DNA of 5,345 nt from Vulcanimicrobiota bacterium (GTDB lineage: Bacteria; Vulcanimicrobiota; Vulcanimicrobiia; Vulcanimicrobiales; Vulcanimicrobiaceae): NCBI GenBank assembly GCA_019233415.1, contig JAFAMK010000159.1, positions 1 to 5,345 on the forward strand. The letters are read 5' to 3'. Each line of letters opens with the position of its first letter. Position 1 is the stretch's first letter. The position numbers were made by a program, and so were the translations under genes. Positions 1 through 5,208 of the stretch are shown piece after piece. Under the pieces are notes generated by a model. That model did not search any database and was not told the DNA's origin. It saw only the letters and a list, made by a program, of their open reading frames with translations.

Positions 1-1
1 T

Positions 2-1096
2 GCCGGCAATCTCGACGGCAACGCTCGGCCTGAGTGGAATCCGGACGACGACACCATGCGCAACATCTTAATGGCCCTTCGTGATCCGACGATTCTCGTC
101 CCAGCAGAAAGCATCAGGAATATATCGGTCGCAGCATTGAATCAACCAGGTGTACCAAACACCGTTGCAGATGCTCCCGCCTCATACAGCAGGCGCGGAC
201 CGGGCTTACGGTCCGGTGTGAAGCCCGATATTGCACACTACGGCGGCGCAAGCCAATTAGGGCTGTTTTCCGTTTCGCCAGACGGAGCAATGTGTCGAGA
301 TGCAGGTACGTCGTATGCGGCACCTTTGATTGCAAAGACCCTTGCGGCGCTCGACGCAAAGATCGAAGGGGATGTATCGCGAGAGACGCTTATGGCTTTA
401 CTCATTCATCACGCTCACATTCCCGGGCCTCTTAGTCGATCGCCATTCCGTCACGTCGCTCGCGATTTTGTTGGCTTCGGGTTGCCGACGTCATCAGATG
501 AGATGCTAAATGTCCCCGATGCAGCGATTACACTTGTGTTTGCGGGCCGCCTGGGACCGCGCATGCAGTTTATTTTCGACTTCGCATGGCCGCGCGTCTT
601 GACGACGGACACCGGGGCATGCAAAGGGCATGTTCGGATGACGTTGGTGTCGACGCCGCCCTTGGATCATGATTGGAAGTCGGAGATCGCACGGGTTAAC
701 ATCGAGCCTGCACTGCAGCAGCAGCAGATCAAAGGTGAGGCTATTCGATGGAAAGGGCACCCGAATAAGTACATGGAGAGCGTTTTGCCTACGCGACCTG
801 GCTCGTACGAGTTGGATCGAATTCGAGAAGGCCTTAAATGGAGTCCCGTCAAGTGCTACGAGGCGCAGTTTCCGAGGGGCGTTGGAAACTCTTCAATTTG
901 GCGACTTCAAGTTGACGCGCTCGCGCGAGCAGAATACGTGATACCGAATGACGGCGTTCCGTTTACGGTGCTGCTGACGATCCGCGACATTGAAGGCGAC
1001 GCTCCGGTGTTTAATGACATGCGTGCTCAGCTACAGGCCGCTGGGGCGCGGCTCGCTGACATTCAGACCGCATCACGCGTTACGCCCAGGGTGTAA
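2..1096 (+). CDS. S8 (subtilisin-like) peptidase, C-terminal part, IetS-like; 5' end outside window
   Basis: The reading frame is open to the left edge (18 residues before the ATG at 56), so this is the C-terminal part of a longer protein and the ATG is probably internal. Counting from that Met, residues 22-29 (NISVAALN) and 43-60 (SYSRRGPG, then GVKPDI) are the late core of the subtilase fold. GTSYAAP at 84-90 carries the catalytic Ser86 (codon 311-313). The Asp and His of the triad would lie upstream. About 250 residues follow the serine motif, ending in a conserved-looking block (KCYEAQFPRGVGNSS at 266-280, then a beta-rich tail). That layout matches the large bacterial S8 peptidases known as partners of AAA+ ATPases (IetAS-type anti-phage systems), which would cleave protein targets on infection. 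There is no export signal in view. Base composition is lower in GC than the right half, suggesting transfer. Peptidase call is firm; the IetS assignment is from memory of the family. Confidence 0.88.
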   Translation, partial: AGNLDGNARPEWNPDDDTMRNILMALRDPTILVPAESIRNISVAALNQPGVPNTVADAPASYSRRGPGLRSGVKPDIAHYGGASQLGLFSVSPDGAMCRDAGTSYAAPLIAKTLAALDAKIEGDVSRETLMALLIHHAHIPGPLSRSPFRHVARDFVGFGLPTSSDEMLNVPDAAITLVFAGRLGPRMQFIFDFAWPRVLTTDTGACKGHVRMTLVSTPPLDHDWKSEIARVNIEPALQQQQIKGEAIRWKGHPNKYMESVLPTRPGSYELDRIREGLKWSPVKCYEAQFPRGVGNSSIWRLQVDALARAEYVIPNDGVPFTVLLTIRDIEGDAPVFNDMRAQLQAAGARLADIQTASRVTPRV

Positions 1097-1101
1097 AAAC
1101 G

Positions 1102-1467
1102 ATGGCAAGAAAGCCCTCCGATGCAAGAGTAAACATTATCTCGACGATCTCGGCGACAGCATCATCGCCTGTCCGCGCCGGGAGTAGCGGAACTCGAAAT
1201 GATCGACGACCATCGGCGATTGTTCCGGTCCAAACGGCCGTCACAACCGTTGGTGTTGACGCATTCATCGATAACATTGGCGAGACGACCACTGCCCTAC
1301 GCCGGGTGTTTGAGACGCAGTTTACCGAGGCATTTGGCGAATACAAGCTCGACGAGATTGAGGTCGATCTGGAAATATCAGCCGACGGTAAGGTCGGCTT
1401 CTTGGGCTCCTCTGTTGGCGTCAAAGGGTCAAGTTCGTTTAAACTCAAGTTTAAGCGCCAGAAATAG
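1102..1467 (+). CDS. Small protein with Pepco/trypco-like peptidase-co-occurring domain
   Basis: A 121-residue protein starting 5 bases after the peptidase stop, with an AGGGTG ribosome-site-like sequence 8 bases before its ATG, so almost certainly co-transcribed with it. Residues 1-48 are rich in Ser, Thr, Ala and Arg and look disordered. Residues 50-79 are a probable amphipathic helix (VDAFIDNIGETTTALRRVF). Residues 81-119 are beta-rich: LDEIEVDLEISADGKVGFLG, then a Gly/Ser turn and FKLKFKR. A helix followed by 'LDEIEV-EISADGK-FLG-KFKR' strands resembles the small Pepco/trypco domains reported beside peptidases, caspases and other effectors in bacterial conflict systems, thought to act as adaptors or sensors. 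No enzyme motif, signal peptide or membrane segment is visible. The family call rests on pattern memory; that it is a real gene is well supported by spacing and by composition matching the peptidase gene. Confidence 0.62.
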   Translation: MARKPSDARVNIISTISATASSPVRAGSSGTRNDRRPSAIVPVQTAVTTVGVDAFIDNIGETTTALRRVFETQFTEAFGEYKLDEIEVDLEISADGKVGFLGSSVGVKGSSSFKLKFKRQK

Positions 1468-1516
1468 GAGCGTAGCTGATGCGTACGTGAAGGACGAGTA
1501 TCGGCACTCCGGCGCG

Positions 1517-1548
1517 GACGGCGGGATGCTCCTAGCACCTCCGCCGTC
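1517..1548. terminator. Hairpin in the convergent gap, possible bidirectional terminator
   Basis: A perfect 8-bp inverted repeat, GACGGCGG (1517-1524) and CCGCCGTC (1541-1548), encloses a second short stem TGCT/AGCA (1527-1530 with 1534-1537, loop CCT). It begins 8 bases after the stop of the minus-strand gene and 49 bases after the stop of the plus-strand gene, the right place to end both transcripts. Neither side is followed by a T-run, so it is not a classic intrinsic terminator; it could instead protect a 3' end or assist Rho. Confidence 0.4.
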
Positions 1549-1555
1549 GCTATGG

Positions 1556-2497
1556 TCAGGTTGCGCCGGCTTGGGCTTGCATTGGCTGTGGGACTTGGGC
1601 CGCGATGGCGCCGGGTGGCGGTGGTGGGGGTGGTGCGGTACAGGTGAAGTAGGTGACCACCCAGTTGTAGATCGTCACGACGACCAGGACGATCGAGACG
1701 ACGATCAGGGCCACGCAGCCGATGATGCCGATGATCGTCGCGGCGAGGATTGGGCAGAGCACGATCGTCGCATAGATGACCAGCAAGGTGACGACCGTGA
1801 TGAGGATCGAGACGATGATCCGCACGGCGCACAGCAGCGCCCCGGCCGCCTGGCGGTTCTGGAGTGTTTCGCGCCCGTGCGCGCTCGGCGTCGCGCTGCC
1901 GGTGATGTTCGGAAATGACGCGGTGCTGCCGTCGGGGAGGTTCGCCGTGATCGCGTCCGGGTTCGGGTCGTACGGCGCGGTTGCATTCCAGCCGCCGTAC
2001 GAGACCGTCGACGGGCCGCCGGTCTGGTCGATGTTGAAGGTCGCACCGTTGTAGCTCGACGTCCCGTTCGGGATCGCGTTCGTGTCGGGCATCGAGCACG
2101 TGTACTGGTTTCCGTTGGCGTGCGTCACGGTCAATGCGTAGCCGCTGCCGGCTGCTGCGACCGAGAACTGCGCGGCGAAGCTGCCGTTCGGCGCGTAGAC
2201 GTTGGCCGCGCCGGTGGATTTATTCGCCTGCGCGACGTAGCCGGTTCCGCCGTCTGTGTAGTCGTAGCCGCCGGTGCCGCCGGAGCCGCCGCCGCCACCG
2301 CCGGTCGTGACTGCTTGCACGCGGCGCGTCGAGAACTTCGGCGCGCCGCGGCCTTTCTTCACGGTGAAGACGTCGGATGGGATGCGTCCACCGGATGACG
2401 GCCGCGCACCGAGCAGCGACCCGGAGGTCGCCCCCGCGCAGCCGGCCGCACCGGCCGCGAGCAGACCGAACAGCGCGGTCTTCCGCGATACTCGCAT
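1556..2497 (-). CDS. Paralogue B: signal-bearing Gly-rich protein with C-terminal Cys-framed membrane hairpin
   Basis: 313 residues; function unknown. The ATG at 2497 is chosen because AAAGGAG lies 9 bases upstream and because the N-terminus aligns with paralogue A (MRVSRKTALF versus MKVSRKSALL). The same frame stays open far upstream, but that part only shadows the neighbouring gene. Layout: basic n-region and hydrophobic core (1-19) ending in AAGC with Cys20; PSD-F-VKKGRG block (40-51); Gly-rich linker (66-77); beta-rich ectodomain (about 78-198) with conserved GYALTVTHANGN and YTCSMPD (Cys134); short Ser/Thr/His linker; about 63 hydrophobic residues (221-284) with Cys223, 248, 261 and 286; then seven prolines and an Ala/Gln tail. 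The site before Cys20 lacks the usual Leu/Val at -3, so lipidation is less certain than in paralogue A. It is 35 bases downstream of paralogue A and probably in one operon with it. Confidence 0.85.
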   Translation of the reverse strand: MRVSRKTALFGLLAAGAAGCAGATSGSLLGARPSSGGRIPSDVFTVKKGRGAPKFSTRRVQAVTTGGGGGGSGGTGGYDYTDGGTGYVAQANKSTGAANVYAPNGSFAAQFSVAAAGSGYALTVTHANGNQYTCSMPDTNAIPNGTSSYNGATFNIDQTGGPSTVSYGGWNATAPYDPNPDAITANLPDGSTASFPNITGSATPSAHGRETLQNRQAAGALLCAVRIIVSILITVVTLLVIYATIVLCPILAATIIGIIGCVALIVVSIVLVVVTIYNWVVTYFTCTAPPPPPPPGAIAAQVPQPMQAQAGAT

Positions 2498-2506
2498 GGA
2501 ATGTGG

Positions 2507-2513
2507 CTCCTTT
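2507..2513 (-). promoter_or_regulatory. Ribosome binding site of paralogue B
   Basis: On the minus strand this reads AAAGGAG, ending 9 bases before the ATG at 2497. It fixes the start of paralogue B inside a much longer open frame. It partly overlaps a 12-bp palindrome (2512-2523). Confidence 0.8.
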
Positions 2514-2532
2514 CTCGCGAGAACCGTCGCGG

Positions 2533-3525
2533 TCAGGACGCGGCGGCTTGGGCGGGCATGGCGCCGACGGGTTGGGCCGCGATCGGGCCTGGGGGTGGGA
2601 GGACGGGTCGGAAGCAGACGACCCAGACGAAGATCCAGACCATGATCGTGATGACGACGTAGATGATCGCGATGACGATCGCCACGAGGCAGAGGATCAG
2701 GCCGAACAGCGTGCCGGCCCACGTCGCGCAGATGCGGATCGCGTAGTAGATCACGACCAGCGTGATGATCGTGATGATGATCGCGACGAGAATGCGCACC
2801 AGGCAGAGCACGGCGCGCGCGGCCTGCTCGGGGGAGTGATCGTGCGCGCTCGGTGAGAGCGTGTGCGCACCGACCGGCGTCGCGACCGCGGTCGGGGACG
2901 GCGCCGGCGTCGGCGACGGGCCGCCGGTGACGTTCGGGAAGACCGCGGTCGTGCCGTCGGGCAGGTTCGCGGTGACGGAATCCGTGCTCGCGTCGTAGCT
3001 GGCGGTCACGGTGGCGTTGCCGTACGTCGCGGTCGACAGCCCGGCATTGGGGTCGATGTTGAGCGTCACGCCGTTGTACGTCGACGTTCCGGTCGGAACG
3101 TTGTTCGGATCGGGCATGGAGCACGTGTAGTTGTTGCCGCTGGCGTGCGTGAGCGTCAGCGCGTAGCCGCCGCTGACCGCCGCGGTCGTGAACTGCGCCG
3201 CGAACGTGCCGTTCGGCGCGTACAGGTTCGCCGCGCCGGTCGACTGGTTCGCTTGCGCGGAGTATCCGGACGCGCTGTCGGTGTAGGTGAAGACGCCGCC
3301 TCCGCCACCACCGCCGCCGCCGGCCGTCACGGCGTTGATGCGCCGCGTCGAGGCCTTCGGTACGCCGCGGCCTTTGCGCACGACGAACGCGTCGGACGGT
3401 GCGCGCCCGCCCGGTGCCGGCGCGTTGTTCAGCAGTCCCGGGAGAGCCCCGGACGTTGCACCGGCACAGCCAGTCACCCCGGCCGCGAGCATCCCGAGCA
3501 GTGCGCTCTTTCGCGAAACCTTCAA
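2533..3525 (-). CDS. Paralogue A: putative lipoprotein, Gly-rich, with C-terminal Cys-framed membrane hairpin
   Basis: 330 residues, family not recognised. It starts at a TTG codon with GAGGAG 8 bases upstream; the start is supported by the alignment with paralogue B. N-region MKVSRK and a hydrophobic core end in the lipobox VTGC, so Cys20 is probably lipidated after export. Then come a PSDAFVVRKGRG block (43-54), nine glycines (69-77), a beta-rich ectodomain (about 78-200) with one cysteine (Cys135, in YTCSMPD), and a Pro/Ser/Thr spacer (PSPTPAPSPTA, 203-213). A hydrophobic stretch (239-304) follows with Cys241, 266, 279 and 304 and Arg244 three residues after the first Cys, and then a Pro/Ala/Gln tail (IAAQ at 315-318). 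By eye more than half of the residues match paralogue B outside indels. A lipid anchor plus transmembrane helices would tether both ends to a membrane with the ectodomain outside the cytoplasm. Role unknown; first gene of a likely two-gene operon. Confidence 0.88.
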   Translation of the reverse strand: MKVSRKSALLGMLAAGVTGCAGATSGALPGLLNNAPAPGGRAPSDAFVVRKGRGVPKASTRRINAVTAGGGGGGGGGVFTYTDSASGYSAQANQSTGAANLYAPNGTFAAQFTTAAVSGGYALTLTHASGNNYTCSMPDPNNVPTGTSTYNGVTLNIDPNAGLSTATYGNATVTASYDASTDSVTANLPDGTTAVFPNVTGGPSPTPAPSPTAVATPVGAHTLSPSAHDHSPEQAARAVLCLVRILVAIIITIITLVVIYYAIRICATWAGTLFGLILCLVAIVIAIIYVVITIMVWIFVWVVCFRPVLPPPGPIAAQPVGAMPAQAAAS

Positions 3526-3533
3526 GGCTGTTT

Positions 3534-3539
3534 CTCCTC
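3534..3539 (-). promoter_or_regulatory. Ribosome binding site deciding a TTG start
   Basis: The minus strand reads GAGGAG, with 8 bases between it and the TTG at 3525. No ATG or GTG in the same frame fits the signal peptide, so this site is what supports the TTG start of paralogue A. Confidence 0.75.
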
Positions 3540-3547
3540 TCGCATCG

Positions 3548-3586
3548 GCGAACCGGGCGCGCGAATGCGCCGGTTCGCAAGAACCG
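3548..3586 (-). promoter_or_regulatory. Leader RNA element with two mutually exclusive hairpins
   Basis: In the 5' leader of the paralogue operon three related segments can pair. A small hairpin forms from CGGTTC and GAACCG around a 4-base loop (3571-3586). A larger one uses GCGAACCGG (3548-3556) and CCGGTTCGC (3570-3578), a perfect 9-bp inverted repeat; an alternative register gives an 8+4 bp stem with one bulge. Both need the same bases 3571-3576, so they cannot coexist. The larger hairpin ends 8 bases before the ribosome site. There is no T-run, so control of translation is more likely than termination. This is inference from base pairing only. Confidence 0.35.
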
Positions 3587-3681
3587 CTCGATCACACGTC
3601 CACCCCGGACCGTGCAGGCGTTCGCAGCAATGGAGAAGAGTCGCGAACACGACCCGCCGTTCGCGCGCGATGAGTAGCAAG

Positions 3682-3710
3682 AACATAGCACTCCCGCCGG
3701 GGCAAGGCAA
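3682..3710 (-). promoter_or_regulatory. Candidate sigma70-type promoter for the paralogue operon
   Basis: On the minus strand, TTGCCT (3705-3710) and TATGTT (3682-3687) are separated by 17 bases: 3 of 6 matches for the -35 box and 4 of 6 for the -10 box. It would start transcription near 3675 and give a leader of about 150 bases before the TTG start. It is the best candidate I see in the 210-bp gap, where a promoter is expected, but the consensus of this organism is unknown. Confidence 0.35.
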
Positions 3711-3723
3711 CCTCAGGCCGGAG
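3691..3723 (-). terminator. Weak hairpin after the fol/outer-membrane-protein run
   Basis: CTCCGGCC (minus strand, 3723-3716) can pair with GGCGGGAG (3698-3691) with one mismatch and a 17-base loop, beginning 12 bases after the stop of the upstream gene and followed by a moderately T-rich stretch. It overlaps the candidate promoter, so one of the two calls may be wrong. Read-through into the paralogue genes is also possible. Confidence 0.22.
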
Positions 3724-3735
3724 GTGTGAGCGCGG

Positions 3736-4386
3736 CTACGGCCGGTAGACGAGCCCCACGCTGAAGACCGGGACGACGACGTGCGTGCGCAGCTCGCCGC
3801 GCAGCCGTTCGAGGTCGGCCCGGAACGTCGGATCGTTCGCGAGCGGACCCGACGCCGCGACGGTGCTGTGTCCGTTGCGCACCAATGCGCCGGCGTCGAG
3901 CGTGAGGGCGAGCCCCTTCACGAGCCCCGTCCCCGTGCCGACGCCGGCGTAGAGCGAGGGGCGGTCGTAGCGCACGCGCGCCGTGATCGTCCCGGTTCCG
4001 CTGACCGGGTAGATGCCGTTCCCGACGCGGACGAGCGCCGCAACGTCGCGCGAGACGTTGTCCACGCCGTCGTTCCCGAAGACGAGCCCGGCGCTGATGC
4101 GGTAGCGCCCGGCGTACGGGCGGTAGTCGCCGATCACGGCGTAGTTCTGGTAGCGCGTCGTCGAGGTGTACGGGTTCTTGTCGTACGAGAACTGCTGCGA
4201 GACGCTGAGCGCGCCGGTCTCGACGCGCACGCTGAAGTCGTACAGGAGCGGCTTCTCGAGCGTGATCCCGTCGCCGATCGTGCTGACGTGCACCCCGTAG
4301 GAGACGGACGAGAAGAGGTCGGCGCGCGCGGCGGCGGGCAAGGCGGCGAGGGCGGCGGCGAACGCCGCGGCGACCAGGCGTCTCAT
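3736..4386 (-). CDS. Outer-membrane beta-barrel protein
   Basis: 216 residues. A Sec signal peptide (MRR, then an Ala/Leu-rich core) ends at ARA with likely cleavage before Asp23. The mature part is a string of alternating amphipathic strands with family-like motifs: YGVHVSTIGDGI (30-41), a strand pair around 50-66, GDYRPYAGRYRISAGLVFG (86-104), PSLYAGVGTG (143-152), LALTLDAGALV (159-169), then a short helical segment (TFRADLERLRGEL, 187-199) and a last strand PVFSVGLVYRP. This matches small outer-membrane proteins typical of diderm bacteria, whose C-terminus carries the same 'helix then P-V-SLG-YRF' ending; here the final aromatic is replaced by Pro. The ATG overlaps the folK stop by 4 bases (ATGA) with no clear ribosome site, so translation is probably coupled to folK. 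The precise role (porin, sensor or structural) cannot be told. Confidence 0.82.
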   Translation of the reverse strand: MRRLVAAAFAAALAALPAAARADLFSSVSYGVHVSTIGDGITLEKPLLYDFSVRVETGALSVSQQFSYDKNPYTSTTRYQNYAVIGDYRPYAGRYRISAGLVFGNDGVDNVSRDVAALVRVGNGIYPVSGTGTITARVRYDRPSLYAGVGTGTGLVKGLALTLDAGALVRNGHSTVAASGPLANDPTFRADLERLRGELRTHVVVPVFSVGLVYRP

Positions 4387-4847
4387 CGCGAGCCGAGTTC
4401 GACGACCGAGGCGCGCTCTCCGGGCGGGAGCGCATCGCGCAGCGCCGCGTAGCGCGGGTCGATCTCGGCGAGTGGGACGAGTGCGAACGCCCGCTCGCGC
4501 AGGCGAGCATGTGGGATCGTCAGGTCGACCCCGTCGAGTTGCAGGTCACCGTACGCGAGGATGTCGAGGTCGAGGACGCGTGGCCCCCAGCGGTAGGTCG
4601 GCGTGCGCCCCTCCTCGGCCTCGATGCGCCGGAGCGCCGCGAGCAAGGCATGCGGGTCGAGTGCGGTCGCGACGAGCGCGGCGGCGTTGACGAACGCTTC
4701 CTGGTCCGTCACACCCCACGGCGCGCTCGCGTAGAGCCGCGAGTGCGCGACGACGGTCCCAAGTTCCGCCAGCCGGGCGAACGCGCGCCGCACGTGCGCG
4801 GCCGCGTCCCCGATGTTCGAACCGATCCCGACCGCCGCGACCGGCAC
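4383..4847 (-). CDS. folK: 2-amino-4-hydroxy-6-hydroxymethyldihydropteridine diphosphokinase (HPPK)
   Basis: Transfers pyrophosphate from ATP to 6-hydroxymethyl-7,8-dihydropterin, the step before dihydropteroate synthase in cytoplasmic folate synthesis. The GTG start at 4847 gives 154 residues, the usual length, and lies 4 bases after the folB stop; the frame is open further upstream, but that part reads Arg/Ser-rich and overlaps folB. Visible family motifs: GIGSNIGD (7-14), SRLYASAPWG (36-45), FVNAA (52-56), LRRIEAEEGR (72-81), the signature RWGPRVLDLDIL (86-97) with the two Mg-binding aspartates Asp93 and Asp95, and IPH followed by R-RAFALVPLAEI (111-129). No key residue is missing. It overlaps the following outer-membrane protein gene by 4 bases. 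Confidence 0.97.
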   Translation of the reverse strand: MPVAAVGIGSNIGDAAAHVRRAFARLAELGTVVAHSRLYASAPWGVTDQEAFVNAAALVATALDPHALLAALRRIEAEEGRTPTYRWGPRVLDLDILAYGDLQLDGVDLTIPHARLRERAFALVPLAEIDPRYAALRDALPPGERASVVELGSR

Positions 4848-4851
4848 CGTG

Positions 4852-5208
4852 TCAGCGCTCGCGGTGCAGCGTGACGACCGGCGTCGCACCGGCAAGCAGC
4901 CCCGGCTTCGCGAGCGCGACGCACGCACGAACGACCCGCGCGTCGGCGAGCAGCGCGTCGAGGATCAGCTCGCCGAGCCGTTCGAGCAGTGCGCAGCGCT
5001 CGCGCGCGACGATGCGCACGACGCGCGCGTGCAGCTCGGCGTAGCTGACCGTGTCCGCGAGGTCGTCGCTCGCGCGCGCGGCGCGCAGGTCCAGGTCGAT
5101 CGCGAGATCGACGTCGATGCGCTGCGCGACCTCCTGTTCGCCGGGGTTCGCGCCGTGGTGCCCCCAGGCGCGGATGCCGCGGACCTCGATGCGGTCGAGG
5201 CCGCTCAC
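4852..5208 (-). CDS. folB: Dihydroneopterin aldolase
   Basis: Cleaves 7,8-dihydroneopterin to 6-hydroxymethyl-7,8-dihydropterin and glycolaldehyde, giving the substrate of FolK encoded just downstream. The GTG at 5208 gives 118 residues, typical of the family, and overlaps the folP stop as GTGA; an ATG 33 bases further upstream would extend into folP and is less likely. Motifs: GIRAWGHHGANPGEQ (11-25) with the substrate-binding Glu24, VDLAIDLDL (33-41), DDLADTVSYAELH (48-60) with Tyr56, LLERLGELI (74-82) with Glu76, and KPGLLAGATPVV (101-112) with the catalytic Lys101. All match positions known to matter in characterised aldolases. Probably acts as an oligomer in the cytoplasm. Confidence 0.96.
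   Translation of the reverse strand: MSGLDRIEVRGIRAWGHHGANPGEQEVAQRIDVDLAIDLDLRAARASDDLADTVSYAELHARVVRIVARERCALLERLGELILDALLADARVVRACVALAKPGLLAGATPVVTLHRER

Noticed and set aside
56..58. ATG at 56 as the true start of the peptidase gene
   Set aside because: The frame is open to the window edge and the catalytic Asp and His regions are missing, so the gene must begin upstream.
1670..1815. Many GATGAT/GATCGT-like repeats (also at 2640-2800), resembling a direct-repeat or binding-site array
   Set aside because: They are the reverse complement of Ile and Val codons in the transmembrane stretches of the two paralogues; spacing is irregular and explained by protein sequence.
1080..2099. Minus-strand open frame of 339 residues crossing the convergent gap
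   Set aside because: It runs antisense to the 121-residue gene and out of frame with paralogue B, with Arg/His/Pro-rich composition; the real genes on both sides are better supported.
2512..2523. Perfect 12-bp palindrome TTCTCGCGAGAA between the paralogues
   Set aside because: It could be an operator or a short hairpin, but a single copy with a 4-bp usable RNA stem overlapping a ribosome site is not enough to call it.
3620..3648. Inverted repeat GTTCGC/GCGAAC in the leader region
   Set aside because: Only 6 bp with a 17-base loop in GC-rich DNA; could easily be chance.
2498..3691. An open frame that would extend paralogue B upstream to a protein of about 711 residues
   Set aside because: The added part is Arg-rich nonsense antisense-free shadow of paralogue A in another frame, and a good ribosome site with an aligned N-terminus marks the start at 2497.
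2863..3729. Long plus-strand open frame opposite paralogue A
   Set aside because: Its product is an Arg/Gly/Val-rich string typical of the opposite strand of GC-rich genes, with no domain or ribosome site.
3781..4452. Plus-strand open frame opposite the outer-membrane protein gene
   Set aside because: Arg/Val/Gly-rich shadow of a gene with a clear signal peptide and barrel motifs on the other strand.
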